Source of the DNA: Amphiura filiformis | Taxonomy: Eukaryota; Echinodermata; Ophiuroidea; Amphilepidida; Amphiuridae | Direction of reading: 5' to 3' | Assembly (NCBI RefSeq): GCF_039555335.1 | Contig: NC_092642.1 | Location: 13,650,243 to 13,714,242 of the forward strand | DNA length: 64,000 bases | In this document: positions 51,717 through 62,825 of the stretch, piece by piece | Numbering within the stretch: the first letter of the stretch is position 1 | How the letters are laid out: every line of letters begins with the position of its first letter | Translations under genes and position numbers: made by a program | Notes under the pieces: generated by a model | Seen by the model: the letters and a program-made list of their open reading frames with translations, nothing else | The model's database searches: none | What the model was told of the DNA's origin: nothing

Positions 51717-51903
51717 GGATTTAGGGTTTCTCTACCGGAAGTCAATTTGTGCCGAAATTCCTTCCCGCAATGCAATAAGCGTTTTGCATAACAATAGATA
51801 CAGTTCGGAGGTTAATCAATATTTTTTGTTATGCAATACGCATATTGCATTGTGGGAAGGAATTTCGGCACAAATTTACTTCCGGTAGAGAAACCCTAAA
51901 TCC
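51717..51903. mobile_element. Short palindromic MITE with ~60-bp arms
   Basis: It begins ggatttagggtttctctacc and ends ggtagagaaaccctaaatcc. The arms continue through cggaagt, gtgccgaaattccttccc and gcaatgca with few mismatches. The total is 187 bp with a short loop and no ORF. Confidence 0.85.
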
Positions 51904-53200
51904 ACGTAAAGAACCAACCACAGTCACGATCGGTGAAGTGGCAACATCGGCGGTGGGATTAAACTGCGATTTTCTTTGCTTTACCTCAGGTGTTTGGCTC
52001 AAAATCAAAAAGTGGCATAGTTGAAAGTAAAAGCTAACATTTTGTGAAAAGGAAACACAAATCTACAATACGGTCTTCATAACATACATGACTTAGAGCA
52101 GGTAAACTAGACCAATAAACACTTTTTATTGTTCATTTAAAACCCAGTCTATAACACCCAAGAACACCAACACAACCAATCACATAATATCACACGATGC
52201 ACCAATATTGACACGCGAGTACACTTCTTTTTCCATTTCAAAACAAAAGTAACACATTGCGTCGCTGATGCAAAAATATGTAAAAGTAATGCTCAATGTT
52301 CAATATAATACAGTTTTTGTCAATATCTCACCTTCTTTGCACCGATGAGTTCTCAATATAGGTATGTTAAAACCGTGACCTATCTTCTCTTAGGTGTCCC
52401 TCGGTTGGATGGTGTTCATTGGATTGAACAGTGAGTTGTTTGACTTAAATAATACGTGCGGTTCATACGTACAGGTTATCCACTGAAATGCATATGAGAT
52501 CGGGCGTATAAAAAGCTTTTGCGATTAGCATCTTTGAGGTAAACGCACGGTTCGGCGGTCACACGGTTCATTTGTTCTTGAAATCATAATATTCGGGACC
52601 GGTAAGCACTAAAAGAAATATTTTCAAGCGGCATGTTAATCCTGTTTTGATATCAAATTCAGACTATTAACTTTAATTGTTAATATAGAGACCGTTAGGA
52701 AACCTGTACAGGCGCCCTCCAGTGATTGTGACCAATTTTTTGCCACAAGCATTTGTGGTCACTAGAGGACTGAACGCAAAATCTTTGGTTGAGTATACAG
52801 TCCCTAGGGTACCACCTTATTTGATACATACGTGCGTTACATACCGCATATGGAACATCGCAATGTCGCTAATATAATTATATTGTACATAGCTTGTTTC
52901 ACTTTAGGACTCCAAATACCTGAACACATTTTGTACTTGCCCGTTGAGAACAAAGTATCTTCAAGGTCTCGTATTGTTATACATACGTATTATGTCCTTG
53001 AACGCTCATCTGCTTCATAATTGTGGCCTTAATTGGGCTGAAGAAAGATGCACTTTTCCCCGCTATTTCGAGACTAAAGGGGCAAAGAGTTATTTGTAAT
53101 GTGTGTTATACCAATTGACCATTTAGTGGAACAGTTAAGAAACAAGTTACGTAAGGAAAATAAGTACAACAACAGCTTAAAATAAAGCACAACGAGTAGC

Positions 53201-53542
53201 TTAAAGGGGTATTTCGTGATCCTAGCATCCTCTTTTTATGACATTTTTCAGTAGATAACCACGAAAAAAGCTTATTCCCGAAATGTCAGTTGATTCCGAT
53301 TTTGCCTTTGCGACTTATGCATGATTATGTGCATTACACAGCTCCATAGACAACGTGTTGTATTTTCGTTCTTGTATACCAGAACGAAGTTCAAATTTCA
53401 CGATATCTTTGCTAAACGAATTAATCTGCAAGAAATGTTTTGTACATAAACATTATGTAGCCAGAGGTTTCAGTGATATAAAATCTGAACTTTTTTTGAG
53501 AAAAGTGGGGATGATGCTGTGGATCACGAAATGCCCTTTTAA
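53201..53542 (+). mobile_element. TTAA-flanked MITE, GGATCACGAAAT family, copy c
   Basis: TTAAAGGGGTATTTCGTGATCC at the left and GGATCACGAAATGCCCTTTTAA at the right give inverted termini with TTAA flanks. It is the reverse of 29186-29527 along nearly its whole length, including cgttcttgtataccagaacg in the middle, which is a degenerate form of copy a's palindrome. Confidence 0.8.
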
Positions 53543-54699
53543 TTAATATTACACAAACTTTGCATCATTAGTTGATCATTTCGGTCATCCCTTGCACATG
53601 CAGTACAAAGTTTCTATTTTCTGAAATTAAAACTATATTTACATCTGCAGGAAAACAGATAATATGTTACATTTTTGGTGGAAAATGTCAAAATGATGAA
53701 TATTACAGACCCCAAACACACAATTTATGCAATTGTTTACCCTCGCACATCAAAAGCATATCAAGGACAACACTTTAAGTTAAAAACATTTCAATTAGAT
53801 TTGAAGGTATTCAATTATACAAAACCTTTGCCAATTAATATAATTATCACTAAAATATGTTTTTTAATATATAATTATAAAAAAAAAATGCTAGAGTGAA
53901 CAATAGCCCGTGAGGAGTGACACAAGTCAAGAACTTATATAGGCATATAGGCAATATAAAAGACAACCACACGGGCCAATCAGTGATTTACAACAGCCCA
54001 GGAATAAAACGAGTGAAGGAGTGATACAGTAATGCATCAGACACGAATTATAAGATGCTTATCTACTCTACTCTTGATGGGTTGTGCGCCGTTGTCAGTT
54101 ATGTCTCCGACTACAGTATAACACATAAATAAAAGGTCTATAAGCATCTTGCATTGAAATAATTATGGAAACATAAATACACTAGTAAGTTTGCAATGCT
54201 TTGCATCGTAATAATGTTTAAATTAATATGTTAACGTGCGCGATGAGTGATTCTTTCTTCCCCTTGTATGCTGGTTTGTAATTGAAAGGGTTGAAATAAA
54301 ATAAAAATCTCCAAAGCCTTCTGAGATGACCGTTGGCAAACCCCTTTAAGATAAGAATTAACATCAAGGTTATGCGTTGAGAAATGATACTAATAAATTG
54401 GAACAAATCTAAAGTTCCTACTTAGCATGAGATACGTATTTTCAGCTATGGTTTCAAAGTAATGGGCTGCATATCTATCTTCCGCAAGACATTAAAAATA
54501 CATCACTAATTAACAGAGATTGTATAGATGTATTTCCAATGTCATATTTACATCTCACCAATTAACTTCAAGATGTGGTGTATATGAGTTGTTCTTTGTT
54601 AAACAAATTTCCTTTTTGAGTTTGCACGGTCTATCAGCAGCTACCAGCAAGCATATCATAACTTAAGACACGTGTCCTTACCAATTTAAATTTTTAGAT

Positions 54700-55015
54700 C
54701 ATAGTGGCACACTGGTTAGGGTCTTTGCCTTTTGGTGCAATAGGTCCCGGGTTCAATTCCCCGCAGGACCAGAAAAATATCTTATCCGTTCTCCCCGTGG
54801 TTCATCTGGTAATGGCGGGGCAGATGACCCATGATAAAATACCTCGTTACAGTCGGTTCCGATTAGGGTAACAAGTCTCATTGTTGGCTACGCTTGACTG
54901 TCCTGTAAAAATTGCCCCGACCAGCTATCTACGGCGACCCCCTTCGTTCACCAGGTCACTTGTGTCTGGCCGAAGATTCGTCAGCGTTATCTCCTAGATT
55001 TCAGCTGTTAATGCC
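54700..55015 (+). mobile_element. tRNA-derived SINE
   Basis: TGGCACACTGG (54705-54715) fits the RNA polymerase III A box, and GGTTCAATTCC (54750-54760) fits the B box 35 bp later, followed by ccgcaggacc as a tRNA-like acceptor end. About 200 bp of non-tRNA body follows, ending near gttaatgcctagat. Degenerate pairing and the extra body argue against a functional tRNA gene. Confidence 0.75.
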
Positions 55016-55267
55016 TAGATATGCTTGACATTAAAAAAACCTGGATATGTGTTGATGTAAATAAATTGTAAACATTGTAATAAATCAATATCTATTAATT
55101 TTAGATGGAAATCGCTAAGTTGAGTCTGAATTAAACTTGCCGAAACTACTGCTCTTCTCAACAAGTTTTTTCTCACACATTCTAAAGTGTGAATTTGAGC
55201 CATATCGTATAGGAATAAAACGGTACAACGCAATAGAATTCAATACGGAATGCTATACAATATAATA

Positions 55268-55728
55268 AACATCTCAAAAAAAGTAACTAACCGCCCTTAA
55301 ATAATGGCTATTATTCAAAAAGGGGTTATTGTATTACAAGTCTGTAAAATGCGTTGGGAGCAGAATTTATTTCTGCGCATTTTGACACCTCGTTTGATAC
55401 GATACCACAGAAAACAAAACATCGGTCAATTTAATGTAGCGAGGTCCAGATTTGAAAGTTGCACTTACATCAGATATCATTACACAGATTTCCTTCCATT
55501 ATACTGAATACAAAATCTACATAATAATAATTCAACTTTCAAATCTTGGGTTACATTGATTTAAATGTACGCTGTGACGTCAATATGTAGTCAATTGCTA
55601 CAAATTAGGTGTCAAAATGTGCAGAAATAAATTCTGCTTCCAACGCATTTTGCAGATTTGTAATAAAATGGCCCGTTTTGGAATAATGGTCATTGTTTAA
55701 GCGGGGTTAGTTACTTTTTTTAGATGTT
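55268..55728. mobile_element. Palindromic MITE, AAAAAAAGTAACTAACC termini
   Basis: The left end is catctcaaaaaaagtaacta followed by accgcccttaaa. The right end is tttaagcggggttagttact followed by ttttttagatg. The arms pair inward for well over 100 bp, including matching gcagaatttatttctgcgca/gcagaaataaattctgc segments. It ends 10 bp before the pentanucleotide microsatellite. Confidence 0.8.
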
Positions 55729-55737
55729 TTCATTAAA

Positions 55738-55948
55738 GTACAATACAATACAATACAATACAATACAATACAATAAAATAAAATACAATACAATACAATA
55801 CAATACAATACAATACAATACAATAAAATAAAATAAAATAAAATACAACATCATACAGTACAGTACAGTACAGTACAATACAATACAATACAATACAATA
55901 CAATACAATACAATACAATATAATACAATATAATATAATATAATATAC
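55738..55948. repeat. (AATAC)n pentanucleotide microsatellite
   Basis: About 210 bp of CAATA units with blocks of AAATA and CAGTA variants, grading into TAATA at the right. The repetitive Tyr/Cys/Ile/Val/Leu frames on the minus strand are by-products. Confidence 0.97.
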
Positions 55949-57059
55949 TGCACCAAGAACGTATCCTTACACTTGGAAAAATAATCACAATTTCACAACT
56001 AAACCATATTGGGGTAAATTTGTTTTTGTAATAGATGTACTATCTAATCCTGCACATTATGCCACCACATTGAATCCAATATGACCTCAAGAAGCAATTG
56101 AATAGACGAAGGTCCGGTTTTAAAAGTTACAAATTGGCCTATACAAGGCGCAAAAAAGATTCCAACAAGCGCAACAAAGAGATTACACTGTTTTCGTCAA
56201 TGAAGTTTTATTCAAAGCAGTATTTATTTCAGTTTTTAATTCTCTGTACTTTTCATAACTTGTATTTGTCAGCTCTTTTGTTTCAGTTTTCTTTTGTTAC
56301 TTTTGTTTTAAATGGAAGGCACACACAAATTAGCCATTTACCACTCTCAAACCAGATGTCTAGTCCGTGGAGTTCTGAATAGGCCAGTGTGTCATTTTAA
56401 AAACTGGAGCTTGTCAAAATGTGCCGGATTAGATAGTGCATCTATTAAAATAACAAAGTTACCCCCATATATTTCAGTTGTGAAATTGTGGTTATTTTTC
56501 CCAGTGTAAGGACACTTTCTTGGAGCAGTATACAATGAAAATACGTTCAAATGAATCGTTACTTTAAAAAAAATGTTTTAATGATCTTCATATTACCTGA
56601 TATTTTAAATGTTATTAAAACGTTTTGACCAAAACTAAAACGCGTTAACAACACGTTTATGTTGATAAATATCTATTAAAAAAACCCACTCTGTTGTTTT
56701 CTTGGTTAGCGTTAACAATCTTATTAAATAATGCTGGAAAACCTACCGTAGTTGAAATGCGACCGTATTCTGAATTGAACTAGCCTATTCATTATGGACA
56801 TCGAATGATCTTGGCAATTTATTCGTTATTGTGAGAATGCCTTTCCCGTCACAGTTATTCTCCGAGTATGCCAATAGTGAAAATAGTGTAAATGTAAGCT
56901 ATTCAAAATTGCACTTGTTATATTATAGTAGCTATATGACTATATGAATAGTAATTTATTATTGCAAAATGTGTATGTATAAACAAAGAAGAAACGCATT
57001 AAATTATTCTGTCAATATCAACGTGCTAGATACTTACTTTGTGTCAGTATGTGTGTTCA

Positions 57060-57060
<1 letters not shown>

Positions 57061-57137
<77 letters not shown>
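57061..57137. repeat. (ATT)n microsatellite
   Basis: An uninterrupted run of about 25 ATT units. Confidence 0.98.
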
Positions 57138-57138
<1 letters not shown>

Positions 57139-57428
57139 AATGTGGATTGTGCTCATTTTGAAGTATTCCAAGAAATATGAAGATGTTTAGCTCACATTTT
57201 AATGGCATTTCATCACTACACTAGTGGTTTCAGCAGAATAACTACCCATCATATCTGGCTTCCTTTAATAGGCAGCAGGAATCGCCGTAGACTGCCTGAT
57301 GAATTGGTCAAAGATGTCGTTGAATGTGTAGGCTCCATCATGGTTGTCCTTTTCTGCGGACCAAAATGTGAATGTCTGAGACAGAAGACGTTAATTGGCT
57401 AGATTCAAATATATCCACCTCTTTTTGG

Positions 57429-57621
57429 TTCTAAATTATCACGTCAAGATGACTTCTAAATTATCACATCAAGTCAACATGACAAGATAAATTATCACAT
57501 CAAGTTGACTTCTAAATTATCACATCAAGTCAACATGACAAGATAAATTATCACATCAAGTTGACTTCTAAATTATCACATCAAGTCAACATGACAAGAT
57601 AAATTATCACATCAAGTTGAC
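57429..57621 (+). repeat. 56-bp tandem repeat with half-unit substructure
   Basis: Three units beginning ttctaaattatcacatcaag, preceded by a partial variant (cacgtcaagatgac). Each unit is two related halves sharing aaattatcacatcaagt, one ending caacatgac and the other tgac. The alternation of gtcaac and gttgac makes each unit partly self-complementary. Confidence 0.9.
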
Positions 57622-58298
57622 TTAGTAAAAAGTGTATGTTGATATGGCGATATAATGCCAAGCCAATGTAGGGACTGGAACAATCACGCAGATCTCCTGA
57701 AAAGCCTCCGCGTTTTGCTAATGGAGCTGTTTGTCCTTTGAACAAGCATGGTTTGGCTTCATAACAGTAGAAAAGCTATGCTTTCTAAACACTCGGGGAT
57801 TCTCTCTCAGACAGGCCTTATATAGGGAACTATAACCATGCCTTTGGATTTCTGGTTTGTTTTATTTTTATTTGCATTGAGGTAGTGACGTATCTAGGGG
57901 AGCGGGTGTGGGATAAAGCGCCCCACAGAATATTTTTAAGGATAGAACGAATTAACTTGCCAGCATTCTTTCTTAACTATAGTTTACATGTTTTAGAAGC
58001 AATGCATAATTATGAGGCGAGGGGGAAATTTCTAAACGGCAAGCCACCCCCCCCCCCACCCCCTCTCGGTCTCTTGGTATTTTTTTACTCAGAAAGGACC
58101 ATTTCAATTTGTTTCAACTTAACCTTTTCTCTTGAGGGTTCTACATACAGGAGAGAGCGTAACATTTTAGTGGTGACTTAACGTTATAAGAATTTTTAAA
58201 GCAAAATCATGGTTTTTACAAAATCTTTTTTTGCAATTACCTAACCTGTTTTATTTTTAAAGACTTTTTACTTAGGCTTGCTGTAAACAACCAATATA

Positions 58299-58540
58299 TA
58301 CACTCTAAACATATTTTACTCAACACTGAGTAAAAAGGTCCCAGCTCAACAGTTGAGTAAAAAATTACTCAACATTGAGCTCATTTAGGTCACAACTCAA
58401 CAAATGAGTAAAAAATTACTCAACATTGAGTAATTTGTTGAGTTGTGACCTAAATGAACTCAATGTTGAGTAATGTTTTACTCAACTGTTGAGCTGTGAC
58501 CTTTTTACTCAGTGTTGAGTAAAATATTTTTTGCAGTGTA
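58299..58540. mobile_element. Word-iterated palindromic MITE (ACTCAAC type)
   Basis: Termini are TACACTCTAAACATATTTTA at the left and TAAAATATTTTTTGCAGTGTA at the right, each joined to ctcaacactgagtaaaaagg or its complement. The interior is nearly all actcaac/gttgagt words in both orientations around a centre near 58420. A TA at each edge could be a Tc1/mariner-style TA duplication. No ORF. Confidence 0.85.
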
Positions 58541-59099
58541 GGTTAACTTATATAATGAAAATTTTGATTTTCAAGTTCAATGCGTCACTATCGATAAGCA
58601 CAATAATATACATGTAGTCAACAGGACAATCACTTCTTTACAAAAAGTTGAATTAACTATTCAAAACCACTCTGCCATGAAAGCCTCTTGAAGTCGGAGT
58701 GAAAGCGGCAATCGATAGTAGTAGTGAACTATGAATGAAAATACATGAATTTTAAAAACAATAATTTTCACATATCCTCATGCACTACCAAATTTCAAGG
58801 TTAGTATTACCTAGTAAGAAGACCAAATATTAATCATCTTTAGTATTAGATTGTTAAAATCTTATTCGATTTGGGTAGAAATGTTGTTGAATTAGTAATT
58901 ATTGAATAAGGTTAAAATAATTATTCCAATTATCAAGCTTTGTAGGCCTATATACTTTTGTGTGTGATCATGGTTAAGCTTCAACTACAAGAGGGTCAAG
59001 TTCACGAACAAATGGCTTGTCTGTGCAAAAATTTGAACCCAGACCGTTGAAAGATCAGTCCGATGCTCTGTTCATTTATTGCATGCTGTTCATTGATTG

Positions 59100-59245
59100 C
59101 AACCTGATCAGGTTGGTCTCTAGTCGTTTCCAAGAAAACACCAGAGCTAACAACATCGGCTGATGACGAGGAAGTTCCTCGAAAGCGCTCCCGGTAAGCG
59201 AAATAAACAAGTAGTGTTGAAGTTTAAATTAATAATTTTCATCAG
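59100..59245 (+). other. Hammerhead-like core motif (possible Penelope-like remnant)
   Basis: CTGATGA (59160-59166) is followed by a short hairpin (GAGGA/TCCTC) and GAAA (59181-59184), then a purine/AAATAAAC-rich tail. This core order is that of hammerhead ribozymes, but stem I and a cleavage site are not evident. No Penelope coding sequence is adjacent. Confidence 0.3.
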
Positions 59246-59289
59246 GTTACCTGTGTCGGTTTTTTAAGTGTTTTAATTTTTTTTGCATG

Positions 59290-60330
59290 CACTCTCAGAA
59301 CATTGGTTAAAAATTTCAACTTGGTTAAAATTTTAACCAACTATGTATTCACAGGTGAACAGCCCAACAGTTGGTTATATTGTTAACCAACCTGGGTTGG
59401 TTAACAATATAACCACAGGTTGGTTAAAAACATTAACCAACTACTGGTTAAAATTACGGTAACCAACCAGTTGGGCAAAGCATGTTGGGCAAAATGGGAA
59501 AAATATAACCAATAGTTGGTTAAACACTATGAATAGGAAGTTCATTTCATTGTTCATATTTAACCAATATGTTGGTTAGTTCAGACTCAGGTTAAATGAG
59601 TACACAATGGATTTCAATTGGAGACATTTGAAGGTAGGAAATTATATTATAAAGAACATCATTTTATCGGGTATAACACTTAGTTTAAGTGTGTGCATCG
59701 TAAGTCTTGCTCACAGTCTGGCCTCGCACACACTTAAACTAAGTGTTATACCCGATAAAATGATGTTCTTTATAATATAATTTCCTACCTTCAAATGTCT
59801 CCAACAGACAGTAAGCTTAACAGTTGGTTAAGCTTACCGGTTGTGGTGGTAGCTGTCGTCGATAAAGCATCGTAAGTCTTGCTCACAGTCTGGCCTCGCA
59901 CACTAAGTGTTATACCCGATAAAATGATATACTTTATAATATAATTTCCTACCTTCAAATGTCTCCAACAGATCTTGAAGACCCCAATCCACAGCTTCGC
60001 AGCAAGCCACTCATCGGTCATCTTGTTTTCTGAAATGCATTTTTGCCCAACACAATGACCAATCACAGTTCGCAAAGGAACACCATGTGACCATGGTTGG
60101 GCAAAACCATACTTTCCCCAACTTTATTGGCGGGAAAAGGATGTTCTTTACCAACTTTTAACCAACATTGGTAATTTTGAACTCTGAATTCACCCAACCT
60201 GTGTAAATACCATATTGACAGGTTTGACCATCCATGTATTAAACTGTATTTGGCCCAACTTAACAATTGTTGGGCATTTTTAACCAACTGTTTTCTGCCC
60301 ATTCATTTTTTATCCAATGTTCTGAGAGTG
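59290..60330. mobile_element. Word-iterated DNA element (GGTTAA type)
   Basis: The terminal inverted repeats are cactctcagaacattggtta at the left and tatccaatgttctgagagtg at the right. The ~1-kb body is rich in ttggttaa/ttaaccaa and gttgggc/gcccaac words in both orientations. A separate palindromic module lies in the middle (59619-59971). No transposase is recognisable. It shares end sequence (ctgagagtgt) with 27063-27421. Confidence 0.8.
59619..59971. repeat. Nested palindrome with partial second copy
   Basis: 59619-59693 is repeated as its reverse complement at 59726-59803 almost perfectly (ggagacatttgaaggtagga versus tcctaccttcaaatgtctcc). Part of it then recurs directly at 59868-59971 (gcatcgtaagtcttgctcac through caaatgtctccaacag). 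It sits inside the element at 59290-60330. Confidence 0.9.
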
Positions 60331-61400
60331 TGTAATATGAAGATAACATATTCAAATCAATATTAATTGTGATACTTTGGCTCAAACACATTTGTTTAGC
60401 ATGATACGGCTTTCGAAAGGATTGGATATGGGCAATTAGCCTATACCGATGAGTGTCTGACATTTACCTAGCCAATTCACCACACACTAACTTTGTTAAT
60501 GCGTAAAAATGGAATTTTAAGATATTTGAAATAAAAAAGTATGGAACTTTTAAAGAAATTTAAGATATTTGAAATAAAAAAATTATACCAATGCATTGAT
60601 ATGAATGTGCACATCAAAAAAGTCAACCATAATATCTTCCTGAAACCAGAGGTTTTTGACCTATGACCTCTTGAAAATCGAAGGTCAACTCAATTATGAT
60701 CATTTTTGGCAGTTTTGCCATCAAAAGTCTAGTTGCTATGGTAACTGACCAACCTGTGACTCCTGCAACTATCCTAAAATTGTGGTACTAGTTTATATAA
60801 ATAATATTCGTTGCAATAAAAACTTGTGTATTTATAAAGTAAACAATAAAATTTTTGAAGAAATTACCATTTTTATCTAAAAATATCAATTTTTAAGCCA
60901 AAAACAAGCATTTTATGCTGGCCTTTGATGTAAAGTCATTTGCTTGGGCAATGTGCGCGCGTAAAAAGATGCTATTTTACCTTATTTTAGCCCATGGTCG
61001 GTGAATTTTGGTGGGAATCTTTTTATCTAGGTATTGTGATCATTGCTGGTAATGATCCCCAATCTGCACTTGAAGTTTATGTAGTACCATCAACCATGTT
61101 TCTGACTTCTAGTACTTGGATTCAGTGTCGGGGATTTCATCAAAGCTTTTACTACATCCCAGATAGCAAGACAACGTTGGCGCGACGTTGTCAATGGTCG
61201 GAATCATGTGGAAAGGTTTGGCTACAAAACAATACTCTCATAAATGCATCTATGTACAGTTACACAAATTTGTCCAAGCACAGTGAGTCTATCAATGTAT
61301 TGTCTCTACACAGTCGTGTTTACACTACACGATTGAGTGCATAGCATCATAAGAGCTGTGTGAGCTTCTAGCTGCTGACTAGTGGAAAATACGGTATCTT
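60331..61400. other. Intergenic stretch, no gene recognised
   Basis: It contains a short direct repeat, aagatatttgaaataaaaaa (about 60519 and 60561). The 116-codon frame at 60994-61344 has no recognisable domain, and its composition does not look coding. Confidence 0.4.
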
Positions 61401-62300
61401 TTTTCTGATATTGTCAGTATCTTGCATTTCGATGGCCCGAAGGAAACCTTCCATCGGTCTGCCCAGCCCCAGATCATCATTTTCTCTAGGTCTCTGTTCA
61501 GGCTAGCAGTAACAACCCCAGGGTTGTTTCTAGCTGTAATCTTACAAAACAGGTTAGACTCATTTGCGTATTATGTTGTGTACGCAGGTCATCAATGAAG
61601 ACAGAGAACAAAAGTGTGAACAATATTGATCATTGTGGACTGGCCAGATAAGACAACTTTGATGGAACGATCTGTTAGGTAGCTCCTGATACAAATGAGC
61701 AGCGTACCGGGTAGTTTCGACAAAGGCCGTTATGCCAGGCCATGTCAAATGGTCCTTTAATATCCAGGGCAATCAGGCGGACTGCGTTGCTTCTTTCCAG
61801 GAAGTTCTTGGGTCAGAATGCTAAGGATGTCAGCGGTGCTGTGGTGTGGCCTAAATCCAAAATGTCAGATGTGTGATATCAGTTGGTTTGCAAAGAGGTA
61901 CTTCTGAAGTTGGTTCTGTACAACCTTGATGATGATGCAGAGCAGAGGAGATGGGCGGCATATAGATGTTTTAGACTTTGAATCTCTCTTCTGAATAGGG
62001 ATGACAGATTCACTTTCTATCAAAATTATTTGATACAATCTCCCGACACCCCACAATAAATATTTAAACTGTTCGGTTTACGAGGAAATCCCGGACAACA
62101 GCGCACACTGGGAATAGCAGTGTGTTGGGGGATGACCTTGAAGAAATTTTCTGTTGGACAAAGTGGAAACAGTGGACCACCAGAGTATCGCAGCAGTTTA
62201 AGGAATCTTGTGGTCAGTGCTGATCGTCTGCTCCATATGCACAGTCGATTGATGTTGAGAAGGTCGCGAACAAAATATTTAAAAATATTTTGATTCTTCA
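61400..62300 (-). pseudogene. Non-LTR retrotransposon (LINE) RT fragment
   Basis: Reading the minus strand from about 62020 to 61640, frames give ESVIPIQKRDSKSK, PSPLLCIIIKVVQNQLQKYL, FGFRPHHSTADIL, then ALDIKGPFDMAWHNGL. These correspond in order to the LINE reverse transcriptase segments usually written VVPIxKKGD, RPISLLxxxxKxxE, QFGFRxxxST and ALDxxxAFDxVWH (the last with the first catalytic Asp). The C-terminal part containing the YxDD block is missing or unrecognisable. Multiple frameshifts show it is inactive. A different copy and probably a different family from 10955-12447. Confidence 0.8.
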
Positions 62301-62409
62301 TCATGCTAAAAAAATAAAGAGCCGATGTCTGATCATAAAGATGTTCATTATGATTTCGTTTTTTTGTATTTGTCTTGTCAGTGCTCTGATTTAAGAACAG
62401 ATCTTCACA

Positions 62410-62599
62410 ATGGCCATTAAGAAAGATACCAAGAAGTCAGTCGTAATACTTGCGGTAGTTACTTTCATTGTGAGCTTAGAGATTGGGGTCATCAAAGGTT
62501 TTAGCGTGCTCTTGCCTACTTTGAAGGAGCAACTTTCGAAACAAACATGGGTTATTGGATCAAGCATATCAATAATCTACGGATGGGGGTTCTCTCTTG
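62410..62599 (+). CDS. SLC16 (monocarboxylate transporter)-like protein, exon 1
   Basis: Starts MAIKKDTKKSVV with a basic, cytoplasmic N-terminus. TM1 lies at about residues 11-32 (VILAVVTFIVSLEIGVIKGF); next come SVLLPTLKEQLSK and TWVIGSSISIIYGWGFSL at the start of TM2. The donor is CTTG/GTAAGT, phase 1. The pattern GFSVLLPxLxxxxxxxxWVxGSxxSI is that of SLC16-type MFS proteins, which move monocarboxylates or related small molecules with protons across membranes. The usual N-terminal DGGWGW motif is replaced (LEIGVIKG), so substrate cannot be inferred. Confidence 0.7.
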
Positions 62600-62825
62600 G
62601 TAAGTTGATATTATAGTTATCTTGTTTCGAAATCTCGTGAGAGATAAATTCTCAATCGAGACCCCTCTCAGCTAATGTTGTCATATGTGGGGTGACAATA
62701 ATTGTATGCAATTATAATGTAATGTTCCGCTCACCCCAAATCAGTAGCGTAGCAGGGTTTTCGGAACAAAGGGGGTACAAAATTGTCATGACATAAAGTT
62801 CAAATAGTAAGCGGACATGGTAACT

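Noticed and set aside
52495..52560. TATA-like gcgtataaaaagc as a core promoter
   Set aside because: No exon downstream on the plus strand and no other promoter feature; single AT-rich word in AT-rich DNA.
54700..54775. A genuine tRNA gene
   Set aside because: A and B boxes are present but the T stem is imperfect, no clean cloverleaf can be drawn, and a long SINE body follows.
55720..55728. Continuation of the MITE arm into the microsatellite
   Set aside because: Pairing stops at the cattaaagta segment; the array itself is not part of the inverted repeat.
55720..55956. Reverse-strand ORFs of repeated Tyr-Cys-Ile-Val-Leu
   Set aside because: They are translations of the (AATAC)n microsatellite, not proteins.
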